Shown: piece after piece, positions 1-7,151 of the stretch
How positions within the stretch are numbered: position 1 is the first letter of the stretch
Layout of the letters: every line of letters begins with the position of its first letter
Assembly (NCBI GenBank): GCA_030690405.1
Contig: JAUYGU010000046.1
Location: 1 to 18,764 of the forward strand
Direction of reading: 5' to 3'
Origin: Dehalococcoidia bacterium
Lineage (GTDB): Bacteria > Chloroflexota > Dehalococcoidia > SM23-28-2 > RBG-16-64-32
DNA: 18,764 nt
Made by a program: the position numbers and the translations under genes
Notes under the pieces: model-generated
The model's database searches: none
What the model was told of the DNA's origin: nothing
Seen by the model: the letters and a program-made list of their open reading frames with translations, nothing else

Positions 1-1
1 C

Positions 2-736
2 GTGAAGCAGTACCGGATGGCGCTGCCCATCTTCTGCGTCTACCTGGGGCTGGACATCGACCTACGGGAGCGGCTGCCCAACACCAACCTGTGGTACTTC
101 ACCTCGTTCGACATCGAGGGGATGTACCGCGACTGCTACGAGGGGCGAGTGCCGGGCGACCTGGGGCTGTTCATCACCGCCGCCTCGCTGAAGGACCCGC
201 ACACGGAGGCGATCGCGCCCCCGGGCTGCACGAGCCTGGAGGTGATGATGTGGGCGCCCGCCGACCACTCGTTCTGGGGCGTCGAGGACGGTCCGGCCGC
301 CGGCGAGAAGTACCACCGCAACGCAAAGTACCAGTCGCTCAAGCAGCGGCTGACCGACCTGGTGGTGGACGGCGCGGAGCAGGTGATCCCCGGCATAAAG
401 GAGCATATCGTCTGGCAGGAGGCGGCCACGCCCGTATCGCAGGAGCACTTCACGTTCTCCACCGGCGGCACCTCGTACGGGATCGAGCTGGCGATCGACC
501 AGTTCGGGCCGGCGCGGCCCTCGCCGAAGACGGAGATCGAGGGGCTGTTCCTGGCCGGCGCGAGCACGGTGTTCGCGCACGGCATCGCGGGGACGCTGCG
601 GGGTGGCGTGGGCACGGCCAGCGCCGTCCTGGGCCGCGACCTCTGGGGCGAAGTGCAATCCGGCCGCGTCTTCGGCGATCCGGCGAAGCTCACGGGCGGC
701 GGCCCCGGCTGGGATCCCTGGGAAGCCAGCCGCTAG
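2..736 (+). CDS. Phytoene desaturase-like FAD-dependent oxidoreductase, C-terminal part (5' end outside window)
   Basis: This is the last ~244 residues of what looks like a CrtI/phytoene-dehydrogenase-related flavoprotein. The best evidence is the C-terminal FAD-closing segment near residues 180-215 (EGLFLAGASTVFAHGIAG followed by TLRGGVGTASAVLGRDLW), the usual layout in this amine-oxidase-like family. Family members are normally about 500 residues, so the N-terminal dinucleotide-binding GxGxxG motif must lie upstream of the window. The GTG at position 2 is therefore probably an internal valine, not the start. Substrate cannot be told; relatives include carotenoid desaturases, retinol saturase-like enzymes and many uncharacterised oxidoreductases. 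The gene ends with TAG and is followed by a gene-poor, lower-GC stretch. Confidence 0.8.
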   Translation: MKQYRMALPIFCVYLGLDIDLRERLPNTNLWYFTSFDIEGMYRDCYEGRVPGDLGLFITAASLKDPHTEAIAPPGCTSLEVMMWAPADHSFWGVEDGPAAGEKYHRNAKYQSLKQRLTDLVVDGAEQVIPGIKEHIVWQEAATPVSQEHFTFSTGGTSYGIELAIDQFGPARPSPKTEIEGLFLAGASTVFAHGIAGTLRGGVGTASAVLGRDLWGEVQSGRVFGDPAKLTGGGPGWDPWEASR

Positions 737-1025
737 GGGCGAGGGTAGGCATTAGCTCCTTCGATATGGAGGGGCGAGGCCATTTGAGCTAATCTGTGTT
801 CGCCTGCCTGCCAGGCCATCAAGCCACCTGACTGAAGAACGCGGATCTCAACTAGGACCCTTGACCTGGGCATGCCTTCGCAGGGACAATAGGATGCTGG
901 GGCGAGGTGGGAGTAAGTTATGAAAGTCCTTTCACTACTTGCCGTCAACCTGCCTCGCCCTCTCCGCTGAACTGAAGAGGGATTTCGCTGCGCGTTGCGG
1001 CTGGCGAGAGACAGGTGACCGGAAG
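737..1025. other. Gene-free, lower-GC intergenic stretch
   Basis: About 290 bases lie between the oxidoreductase stop and the end of the convergent GIY-YIG-like gene. Sample lines are near 53% GC, clearly below the neighbouring genes. The short reading frames here have no recognisable motif or good ribosome site. I see no tRNA, terminator with a T tract, or repeat. Confidence 0.5.
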
Positions 1026-1607
1026 TTAGCGACCCTCTGCTTCAAGGGTGCACGCCGCCCGCTCTTCTTTGACGCACCGCCTGTACGGGTTCTCCCATTT
1101 GTTGAGGCACAGTGGTGGCTCTAGGAGGCGGATCAGCTTTGTTTCCAAATCCTTTCGTTGCCGGGTTGATAGACTACGTTGATCGTCTTCCCACCATGAG
1201 AGCCTGAGGTTCTCGCGCATCCAAGCCGTCAGACGCTGTTCGCCCTCAGGCTGGAATCGGTAGCAGAGTAAATCCTGCCTGCTTCCACCAGACCCACGAG
1301 GATGAGCTTCAAGGTTGAGTTGGCGGCGTAGAAGGGCTCCGATGCTCCGACGCAAAGTAGACCACCCGGACCCATCAGACGCGAAGTGGGTACGGGCCTC
1401 CCGCTGTGAAAGATTGGCGGATTCGCCAACGTAGAGTGGGCCATCGCTGCGCCAGTCTCTGAGGACGGTGCTTAGGAGCGGCCCGTCCCCCGCGAGCCAT
1501 GCGGCATAGAAGCCGGGCGCTTCTGGGGCGGAATGGGCAAAAACCTGCCAAGGAACGGGAGGACGCTCGAGCTCGTCCATTATCGGTTGGACTTGAGGAT
1601 CAACCAT
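1026..1607 (-). CDS. GIY-YIG nuclease-like protein
   Basis: A 193-residue protein with the hallmarks of a GIY-YIG endonuclease fold. GFYAAW (32-37) stands for the GIY motif. LYVGES (58-63) stands for YIG and is followed by ANLSQREARTHF, which lines up with the UvrC-type YxGKAxNLxxRxxxHF segment, so R69 is the likely catalytic arginine. E155 and the LEPPLCLN segment (162-169) match the metal-binding Glu and final Asn of the fold. There is no helix-hairpin-helix or DNA-binding extension, so this is a stand-alone domain and not UvrC or a typical homing endonuclease. The ATG start is supported by an AAGGGGA Shine-Dalgarno about 7 nt upstream. The gene and its flanks are about 50-55% GC, unlike the rest of the window, which suggests recent transfer. 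Function could be DNA repair, restriction or selfish DNA cleavage; it may also be inactive. Confidence 0.7.
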   Translation of the reverse strand: MVDPQVQPIMDELERPPVPWQVFAHSAPEAPGFYAAWLAGDGPLLSTVLRDWRSDGPLYVGESANLSQREARTHFASDGSGWSTLRRSIGALLRRQLNLEAHPRGSGGSRQDLLCYRFQPEGEQRLTAWMRENLRLSWWEDDQRSLSTRQRKDLETKLIRLLEPPLCLNKWENPYRRCVKEERAACTLEAEGR

Positions 1608-1645
1608 GACGGTCCCCTTCAGGTTTCTCTTCGCGGCGAAATCGT

Positions 1646-1684
1646 ATCATAGACGCTATCTGACTGCACTCCACGCCAGTCAGA
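1646..1684 (-). promoter_or_regulatory. Candidate promoter with inverted repeat for the GIY-YIG gene
   Basis: On the minus strand TATGAT (1651-1646) is a plausible -10 box about 39 nt upstream of the ATG. Over the expected -35 zone lies a perfect 8-bp inverted repeat, TCTGACTG / CAGTCAGA (1659-1666 and 1677-1684, 10-nt loop). It could be an operator, or a terminator-like hairpin for the SDR gene upstream; there is no T tract. No good -35 hexamer is visible. Confidence 0.3.
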
Positions 1685-1732
1685 CCCTTAGCCCGCGGAG
1701 CTTCCCAAGCCCTCAGCAAGCGCCGCCGCCCC

Positions 1733-2542
1733 CTACGACATCACGCGGCCGCCGTCGATGTTGATCGCCTGGCCGTGGACGTAGGTGGCGTCCGGCCCGC
1801 AGAGGAAGGCGACCAGCTCTCCGATCTCCTCCGGCCGCCCTTCGCGGCCCAGCGGGATAGCGCGCATCACGGCGTCGCGGATCGGGCCCTGGGTGACGTC
1901 CTGCATCCGGTAGGTGCCCACCAGGCCCGGGCAGACGCAGTTCACGTTGATCCCGTGCGGCGCCAGCTCCCGCGCCAGCACCCGCGTGAACTGGATGATC
2001 CCCGCCTTCGTCGTGCCGTAGGCGGCGAACGTCGCGATCCCCTCGCGACCAGCGACAGACGATATGTTGACGATGCGACCGCCTTCTCCCTGTTCGATGA
2101 GCATCTGAGCGACGGCCTTCGTGACCAGGAACGTCCCCGTCAGGTTCACCTCGATCACCTTGCGCCACTCCGTCTCCTCCAGATGGACGACGGGGACGCG
2201 GTCGCGCCCGCGGGCGGCGGCGGCGTTGTTCACGAGGATGTCGATGCGCCCGAGCTCGCGGCGGGTCTCGTCCACGAGGCGCTGCACCTGCTCCGCGTCA
2301 GCGATGTCGATGACCAGCGGGAGGGCGCGGCGTCCCAGCGCCCGCACCTCCTCCGCGACCGAGTCGATATCGCGCCAGCCGATCGCTTTCTCGTCTTCGG
2401 GGTAGGTGTCCGGCGGGCGGCCGGAGCCGGTGACGGCGACGTCCGCGCCCTGGCGGGCCAGCGCCAGCGCTATGTGGCGGCCGATGCCGTTGTAGCGGCC
2501 GGCGCCGGTAACGATGGCGACCTTACTTTCGAGGGGGAGCAT
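1733..2542 (-). CDS. SDR family NAD(P)-dependent oxidoreductase
   Basis: A 269-residue classical short-chain dehydrogenase/reductase. Visible motifs are the N-terminal cofactor loop TGAGRYNGIG (12-21, two residues longer than the usual TGxxxGIG), NNAAA (105-109), N133 in EVNL, the catalytic serine in NISSVAG (161/162), and YGTTK (Y175, K179). The C-terminal CPGLVGT and the final INIDGGRVMS are typical of FabG-like enzymes. The likely reaction is NAD(P)-linked oxidation or reduction of an alcohol/ketone; the substrate is not readable. An in-frame GTG lies upstream at 2566, but ATG at 2542 fits the family length and sits 10 nt after a TATACT box, suggesting a leaderless mRNA. It is transcribed divergently from the HIT gene. 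Confidence 0.9.
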   Translation of the reverse strand: MLPLESKVAIVTGAGRYNGIGRHIALALARQGADVAVTGSGRPPDTYPEDEKAIGWRDIDSVAEEVRALGRRALPLVIDIADAEQVQRLVDETRRELGRIDILVNNAAAARGRDRVPVVHLEETEWRKVIEVNLTGTFLVTKAVAQMLIEQGEGGRIVNISSVAGREGIATFAAYGTTKAGIIQFTRVLARELAPHGINVNCVCPGLVGTYRMQDVTQGPIRDAVMRAIPLGREGRPEEIGELVAFLCGPDATYVHGQAINIDGGRVMS

Positions 2543-2552
2543 GGCGCCCCGT

Positions 2553-2558
2553 AGTATA
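2553..2558 (-). promoter_or_regulatory. -10 box of the SDR gene
   Basis: TATACT on the minus strand, 10 nt before the ATG at 2542. TTCCGG at 2581-2576 with a 17-nt spacer is a poor -35 candidate. The position predicts a transcript starting at or next to the start codon. Confidence 0.5.
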
Positions 2559-2606
2559 ACGTTCACGCCTGTCCGCCGGAAGGCGGGCGAACTGCGGCCA
2601 AGCTGC

Positions 2607-2612
2607 TATAAT
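2607..2612 (+). promoter_or_regulatory. -10 box of the HIT gene / operon
   Basis: Perfect TATAAT, 8 nt before an in-frame ATG at 2621 and 84 nt before the canonical HIT start at 2696. No good -35 is visible. It lies back to back with the SDR promoter in a 78-bp divergent region. Confidence 0.55.
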
Positions 2613-2695
2613 CGGCGCGTATGGAATCCTGGGTTGTGGGTTACGACGGCGACTCCGACGTCGAGCGGCACGCTGGCGGCGAGCCAAGGGTGGCA

Positions 2696-3049
2696 ATGAG
2701 TGACTGCTTGTTCTGTGGGATCGCCGGGGGAACGGTGGCAATCGACAAGATGTACGAAGACGATCTGGTCGTGGCTTTCGATATACCTCGCGAGTATCCC
2801 TGGCGGCAGGCGCCGGTGCACTTCCTCGTCATCTCCCGCGAGCACCTGCCGTCGGCGGCGGCGATACGGGGCGAGCACGGGCCCACCGTGGCGCGGATGT
2901 TCACCGCGATCAGCCGGGTGGCGGAAGACATGGGGGTGGCGGAGAGCGGCTACCGTGTGGCGACAAACGTGGGTGACGACGCCGGCCAGACCGAGTATCA
3001 CTTGCATCTCCACTGTCTGGGCGGGCGCAAACTGGGGCCGAAGGGTTAG
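2696..3049 (+). CDS. HIT domain protein (Hint-like, zinc-binding type)
   Basis: A 117-residue histidine-triad protein. CLFC (4-7) with H50 and H102 is the usual zinc site of Hint-type proteins. YEDDLVVAFDI (20-30) and HFLVISREH (42-50) are the family core. HLHLHCLGGR (102-111) carries the HxHxH nucleotide-phosphate catalytic triad. Proteins of this family hydrolyse nucleoside phosphoramidates or related AMP/GMP adducts in the cytoplasm. I chose ATG 2696 because it gives the canonical length and has AAGGG 5 nt upstream. An in-frame ATG at 2621, 8 nt after TATAAT, would add 25 unusual residues and could be used if the mRNA is leaderless. The acyl-CoA dehydrogenase and methyltransferase genes follow on the same strand. 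Confidence 0.92.
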   Translation: MSDCLFCGIAGGTVAIDKMYEDDLVVAFDIPREYPWRQAPVHFLVISREHLPSAAAIRGEHGPTVARMFTAISRVAEDMGVAESGYRVATNVGDDAGQTEYHLHLHCLGGRKLGPKG

Positions 3050-3095
3050 GCGCATGAGACATGTAGCGGGACGGGCGCGGCCGCTCACGGTGAGT

Positions 3096-3122
3096 CGAGA
3101 TTCTTCGCTTCGCTCAGAATGA
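3096..3122 (+). repeat. Extragenic palindrome, GATTC family, single copy
   Basis: GATTCTTCGC-TTC-GCTCAGAATGACAG, an imperfect hairpin with arms ATTCT..GC and GC..AGAAT. The same element, with ATTCC..GGAAT arms, occurs at 8602-8640. It ends directly against the Shine-Dalgarno of the acyl-CoA dehydrogenase gene. Confidence 0.75.
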
Positions 3123-3134
3123 CAGGGAGGAACG

Positions 3135-4313
3135 ATGGAGTTCAGGTTTACGGCTGAAGAGGAAGCGTTCCGGACGGACGTGCGCGCGTTCCTGAAGGAG
3201 GAGCTGCCGCCCGGCTGGCAGGAGCAGTTCGACTCGGACACGGAGCTGCTGACGGAACAGCAGTCGGTGTTCGGGCGGCAGTTCAACAAGAAGCTGGCGC
3301 AGCGGCGCTGGCTGACACTGCCCTGGCCGGTGGAGTACGGCGGCCTGAAGGCCTCCATCATGCAGCAGATGATCTACAACGAAGAGATGGCCTACAACGG
3401 CGCGCCTACGGGCCTGAACATGGGTGTCGCCTGGGTGGGGCCCAGCCTCATGATCTACGGCACCGACGAGCAGAAGAAGCGCTTCCTGCCGGCCATCGCC
3501 AACCACGAAGAGATATGGTGCACCCTCTACTCGGAGCCGGGCGCCGGCTCTGACCTCGCCTCGCTCCAGACGCGGGCGGTGCGGGATGGCGACGAGTGGG
3601 TGATCAACGGCCAGAAGATCTGGACCAGCGGCGCCCACCGCTCCGACTGGGGCTGGCTGGCGGCGCGCACGGACCCGGAGGCGCCGAAGCACAAGGGGAT
3701 CAGCATGTTCATCCTGCCGATGGACACGCCGGGCATCACCATCCGGCCGCTGGTCAACATGGCATCCATGCACGGCTTCAACGAGGTGTTCTTCGAGGAC
3801 GTGCGCATCCCGGCGAACTACATCGTGGGGCAGGAGAACAACGGTTGGTACCAGCTTGCCGTGGCGCTGGACTTCGAGCGGTCGTCGGTGGCGGGGGTGG
3901 CACGGGCGCGGCGCTGGTGGGAGGACCTGATGACGTTCGCCCGGGAGCACCGGCCGTTCGTGGAGACGCGACCGGAGGTGCGGCACCGGCTGGCGGAGAT
4001 CGGCCTGGAGATCGAGGCCGGTCAGAACCTGTGCTACCGCGTCGCCTCGCTCCAGCAGGCGGGCAAGATCCCGAACTACGAGGCGTCCATCGCCAAGCTC
4101 TACTCGTCGGAGTTGGGGCAGCGGCTGGCCCGTACGGGGATGGAGCTGCTGGGGCTGTACGGCCAGCTTCACCCCCGCAGCAAGTACGTCCACCTGCGCG
4201 GGCGCATCGAGCGCTACTATCAGCTGGGCGTGGCGGAGACGATTGGCGGCGGCACGAGCGAGATCATGCGTAACATCATCGCCATCCGCGGGCTGGGGCT
4301 GCCGAAGGGGTAG
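3135..4313 (+). CDS. Acyl-CoA dehydrogenase family protein
   Basis: A 392-residue flavin-dependent acyl-CoA dehydrogenase that would make an alpha,beta double bond in an acyl-CoA thioester. YSEPGAGSDL (132-141) and INGQKIWTSGA are the FAD/substrate-binding signatures of the middle beta domain. YQLGVAETIGGGTSEIMRN near 361-379 is the C-terminal signature. The Glu that serves as base in short/medium-chain enzymes (YEGT) is Gly here (GGGT, 372-374). Instead, E248 in LDFERSSVAG lines up with the helix-G Glu of isovaleryl-CoA dehydrogenase, a likely alternative base. Many bacterial steroid- or fatty-acid-degradation FadE proteins share the GGGTSE ending. AGGGAGG about 5 nt upstream of the ATG is a strong ribosome site. 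Electrons would pass to ETF and could reach quinone through a protein like the one starting at 18322. Confidence 0.92.
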   Translation: MEFRFTAEEEAFRTDVRAFLKEELPPGWQEQFDSDTELLTEQQSVFGRQFNKKLAQRRWLTLPWPVEYGGLKASIMQQMIYNEEMAYNGAPTGLNMGVAWVGPSLMIYGTDEQKKRFLPAIANHEEIWCTLYSEPGAGSDLASLQTRAVRDGDEWVINGQKIWTSGAHRSDWGWLAARTDPEAPKHKGISMFILPMDTPGITIRPLVNMASMHGFNEVFFEDVRIPANYIVGQENNGWYQLAVALDFERSSVAGVARARRWWEDLMTFAREHRPFVETRPEVRHRLAEIGLEIEAGQNLCYRVASLQQAGKIPNYEASIAKLYSSELGQRLARTGMELLGLYGQLHPRSKYVHLRGRIERYYQLGVAETIGGGTSEIMRNIIAIRGLGLPKG

Positions 4314-4331
4314 GGCGGTAATCGCCGGGCG

Positions 4332-4967
4332 ATGTACGAGAGTGAGCGCCGCTCGCGCGACTACTACGAAGGCCGGGCTCGCTGGTATGATTGGGCGAAC
4401 CGCCTGGCGGCGCTCGTCCGCGGCGAGTCCGCCACGAACGAGCGGCGGAAGGCCGTCCGCCGCTTGAACCTGAAGCCTGGCGACCGGGTGCTAGAAGTCA
4501 GCGTCGGAACAGGTACGAACCTTCCCCTCATAGCCGAAGAGGTCGGCCCGAACGGGCGCATTGTCGGCCTGGACATCTCGTCGGCGATGCTCTCCCGCTG
4601 TCGGCGGAAGCTGCGTGATCGCGGGCTGCAGGCCGACCTCGTGGAGGGCGAGGCCGCCCACCTGCCGTTCAGGGACGGCGCTCTCGATGCCGTGCTCCAC
4701 CACGGCGGCATCGCCGAGTTCGGCGACAAACGAGGGGCCATCGAGGAGATGGTTCGCGTCGCCAGACCCGGCGCCAAGGTCGTAATCTGCGATGTCGGCG
4801 TCCCGACGGACAGGAAGCCCTCTCTGGTCAACAGGCTGCTACTCAAGCTGCAGCCGGCCTATGCCCAACCGCCGCCCCTTGACCTGATACCGTCCTCAGC
4901 TCTGGATATGCGTGTGAGCTGGTTCCATGGCGGCGCCTGGTACATGATCGAATTCGTGATTCCCTGA
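4332..4967 (+). CDS. Class I SAM-dependent methyltransferase (UbiE/MenG-like)
   Basis: A 211-residue Rossmann methyltransferase. Motif I is VLEVSVGTGTNL (53-64), the acidic residue for the SAM ribose is D81 in GLDIS, and the later motif is FRDGALDAVLHHGG (113-126), followed by ARPGAKVVICD. Overall order resembles UbiE/COQ5-type and related small-molecule methyltransferases, but motif I has a Ser in place of the usual first Gly, and the acceptor cannot be predicted. It begins 18 nt after the acyl-CoA dehydrogenase stop, so it is probably in the same transcript; no strong Shine-Dalgarno is visible before the ATG. Confidence 0.85.
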   Translation: MYESERRSRDYYEGRARWYDWANRLAALVRGESATNERRKAVRRLNLKPGDRVLEVSVGTGTNLPLIAEEVGPNGRIVGLDISSAMLSRCRRKLRDRGLQADLVEGEAAHLPFRDGALDAVLHHGGIAEFGDKRGAIEEMVRVARPGAKVVICDVGVPTDRKPSLVNRLLLKLQPAYAQPPPLDLIPSSALDMRVSWFHGGAWYMIEFVIP

Positions 4968-5108
4968 TCGATTGCCCCGCACGTGTAGGCCTGGGGGTTC
5001 GAGGGGCCGCCGAGCCCCGGGAGCCGGTTTCCGCAAAAACTTTACGATTCACTAACGGTTCACCGCCCGTAACTTCCCTTTATGGCTCGCGTTGTCTATA
5101 TTGGATTA

Positions 5109-5127
5109 GCGAGGGCTAAGCTCTCGC
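5109..5127 (+). promoter_or_regulatory. Leader hairpin before the GH15 gene
   Basis: GCGAGGGC-TAA-GCTCTCGC forms an 8-pair stem including one G-T/G-U pair, 12 nt before the ATG and just before the GGGGG ribosome site. It may affect translation. The 4968-5108 stretch is AT-richer (TTTACG, TATATTGG) and probably holds the promoter, but I cannot assign boxes firmly. Confidence 0.35.
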
Positions 5128-5139
5128 CCGGGGGTTGGG

Positions 5140-6960
5140 ATGCCGTATCGGAATATCAGTGAATACGGCGTAATCGGGGACATGCACTCCGCCGCTCTTG
5201 TGAGCGGCGATGGTTCTTTAGACTGGCTGTGCTTCCCGCGATTCGATTCGCCGAGCGTTTTCGCGGCCGTCATTGACGATGTCAACGGCGGTCACTTCCG
5301 CATACGGCCCGCCGGAAAGTTCCGGCACGACCACGCGTACCTTCCCGAGAGCAACGTACTCGTGGCCAGCTTCCAGACGGAAGGCGGCTCGGTCAGCCTC
5401 ACAGACTTCATGCCCGTGGCGGAAGAGATCACGCAGTGCGCCCACGAGGTGCTGCGGATCGTGCGCTGTCAGAGCGGCTCCGTGGAGATGGAACTGGACT
5501 TCCGTCCCCGCATGGATTACGGCCGCCGCGATACGTCGGTCGCGGTGAACGGCCGGTCGGCGGTGGCGCGCTACGGTGAGGACTGCCTGACCCTGACCTC
5601 GGGCGCGCCGCTGGAGGCCGTCGACGGAGGCGCCCGCGGCCGCTTCACCCTCAGGGAAGGCGAGTGGACGGCGTTCCTGTTGCGCTGGAACGACGAGTCC
5701 CCGCCTCTGCCGGAGGATTATGACGTCTACGGCCGGCTGGGACGGACGCAGGCCTTCTGGCGCTTCGTCGCCCACGACTGGCGCTACATGGGCCGCTGGG
5801 AGGAGCTGGTGAAGCGCTCCATGCTGGCCCTCCACCTCCTGCTCTACGTACCCACGGGCGCCATCTGCGCCGCCGTCACCACCTCGCTCCCGGAGCAGGT
5901 CGGCGGAGAGCGCAACTGGGACTACCGGTTCTGCTGGCTGCGCGACGCCGCCTTTACGCTTGACGTCTTCCACCGTCTGGGGCACACCGCCTACACGCGG
6001 CCGTTCATCCAGTGGCTGGCGGGCCTCGTGCTCGGCCTGGGCCAGGGGGAGGACATCCGCTCCCTCTACGGCATCGGCCGTGAGGTGAACCACACGATGA
6101 ACGAAGAGGTGCTGGGCCACCTGGAGGGCTACCGCGGTTCGGCGCCGGTGCGGATCGGCAACGCCGCTTTCCACCAGTTCCAGCTGGACGTGTACGGCGA
6201 GGTGCTGCTCTCCTTCGACTCCTACCACCGGGCGGGCGGCATCATCGACGACTCTCTGTGGATCCTGGCGGAGGCGATGGTGGAGTCTGCGCTGCGGAAC
6301 TGGCAGAAGCCGGACAACGGCATCTGGGAGATACGCTCTGAGCCGCGGCACTACACCTACTCCAAGCTGATGGCCTGGGCCGCCGTGGACCGCGGCCTGC
6401 GCCTGGCGCAGGCGCTCAAGCGGCCGGTAGACTTCCCGCGCTGGCGCGCCGCCAGCGCGGAGATCAAGGCGAGCCTGCTGGAGAACGGCTGGAATGAGAA
6501 GCGCCGCAGCTTCGTGCAGTCCTACGGCGCCAGCAACCTGGACGCCAGCGCTCTCTTCATCCCGATGGTCGGGTTCCTATCGGGGGAAGACCCGCGGATG
6601 GTCTCCACCATCGCGGCCGTGCAGAAGGAGCTGGTGCATAACGGGTTCGTCCGGCGCTACCTGCCTTCGGAGGCGGACGACGGCATCGGCGGCGAAGAGG
6701 GCGCCTTCACGATGTGCAGCCTGTGGCTGGCGGGCTCGCTGGTGACCAGCGGCCGTCTGGACGAGGCGCGGGAGATATTCGAAAGGGTGACGCGGGTGGG
6801 GAACCACGTCGGACTCTTCTCGGAGATGGTGGAGCCGAAGACGGGGGAGTTCCTGGGGAACTACCCGCAGGCGTTCACGCACATCGCGCTGATTCACACG
6901 GCGCGAAACCTGGACCGGGCGCTGAACCAGGTGGAGCTGGGGAAGATAGTCGCCGCCTGA
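5140..6960 (+). CDS. Glycoside hydrolase family 15 protein (glucoamylase/trehalase-like)
   Basis: A 606-residue cytoplasmic protein with no signal peptide. The N-terminus (ISEYGVIGDMHSAALVSGDGSLDWLCFPRFDSP) is the trehalase-like beta-sandwich domain that precedes GH15 catalytic domains in bacteria. The alpha/alpha-barrel domain carries NWDYRFCWLRDA (259-270). NGIWE (393-397) provides the presumed general acid E397. GGEEGAFTMCSLWLAGSL (517-534) provides the presumed base Glu (519/520). Relatives include mycobacterial trehalase and bacterial glucoamylases/glucodextranases, all releasing glucose from alpha-linked glucosides. Trehalose or storage glucan is the likely substrate, but the sequence does not decide which. 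The gene stands alone and ends before a strong terminator. Confidence 0.92.
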   Translation: MPYRNISEYGVIGDMHSAALVSGDGSLDWLCFPRFDSPSVFAAVIDDVNGGHFRIRPAGKFRHDHAYLPESNVLVASFQTEGGSVSLTDFMPVAEEITQCAHEVLRIVRCQSGSVEMELDFRPRMDYGRRDTSVAVNGRSAVARYGEDCLTLTSGAPLEAVDGGARGRFTLREGEWTAFLLRWNDESPPLPEDYDVYGRLGRTQAFWRFVAHDWRYMGRWEELVKRSMLALHLLLYVPTGAICAAVTTSLPEQVGGERNWDYRFCWLRDAAFTLDVFHRLGHTAYTRPFIQWLAGLVLGLGQGEDIRSLYGIGREVNHTMNEEVLGHLEGYRGSAPVRIGNAAFHQFQLDVYGEVLLSFDSYHRAGGIIDDSLWILAEAMVESALRNWQKPDNGIWEIRSEPRHYTYSKLMAWAAVDRGLRLAQALKRPVDFPRWRAASAEIKASLLENGWNEKRRSFVQSYGASNLDASALFIPMVGFLSGEDPRMVSTIAAVQKELVHNGFVRRYLPSEADDGIGGEEGAFTMCSLWLAGSLVTSGRLDEAREIFERVTRVGNHVGLFSEMVEPKTGEFLGNYPQAFTHIALIHTARNLDRALNQVELGKIVAA

Positions 6961-6967
6961 GGACGGG

Positions 6968-6993
6968 CCCTTCGACAGGCTCAGGGTGAGCGG
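6968..6993 (+). repeat. Dispersed repeat, CCCTTCGAC family
   Basis: CCCTTCGACAGGCTCAGGG followed by TGAGCGG, a short element with CCCT/AGGG ends, widespread between genes in several GC-rich bacteria. A diverged copy lies inside a gene at 12618-12646. Confidence 0.6.
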
Positions 6994-7005
6994 AGGAAAA
7001 TCAAG

Positions 7006-7040
7006 CCGCCAGGCGAAACGCCCGGCGGTTCTTGCTTTGT
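7006..7040 (+). terminator. Rho-independent terminator of the GH15 gene
   Basis: CCGCCAGGCG-AAA-CGCCCGGCGG is a 10-position stem with one A/C mismatch and an AAA loop, followed by TTCTTGCTTTGT and preceded by an A-rich stretch. It lies 45 nt after the GH15 stop. Confidence 0.8.
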
Positions 7041-7076
7041 GGGGGCAGGCGGCGCGAGCGGGCGCCTCAAGCGATA

Positions 7077-7093
7077 TGATAGGAGCGCTATCA
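7077..7093. promoter_or_regulatory. Inverted repeat upstream of the dnaJ promoter
   Basis: TGATAG-GAGCG-CTATCA, 6-bp perfect arms, about 20 bp upstream of the -35 box. It may be an operator or activator site. It does not match the HspR HAIR consensus. Confidence 0.3.
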
Positions 7094-7112
7094 AGAATAC
7101 TGTTACCCATCG

Positions 7113-7142
7113 TTGACGGCGCTCCCCATCGCCCATTACAAT
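7113..7142 (+). promoter_or_regulatory. Sigma-70 type promoter of dnaJ-hspR
   Basis: TTGACG (7113-7118), 18-nt spacer, TACAAT (7137-7142). The ATG follows 9 nt after the -10 box, so the mRNA is probably leaderless. Confidence 0.75.
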
Positions 7143-7151
7143 ACAGTTGCC

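Noticed and set aside
939..1124. A 61-codon plus-strand frame near the nuclease gene
   Set aside because: No ribosome site, no motif, and it overlaps the 3' end of the better-supported minus-strand gene.
5218..6351. A 377-residue minus-strand open frame opposite the GH15 gene
   Set aside because: Shadow of a clear GH15 enzyme with catalytic motifs on the plus strand.
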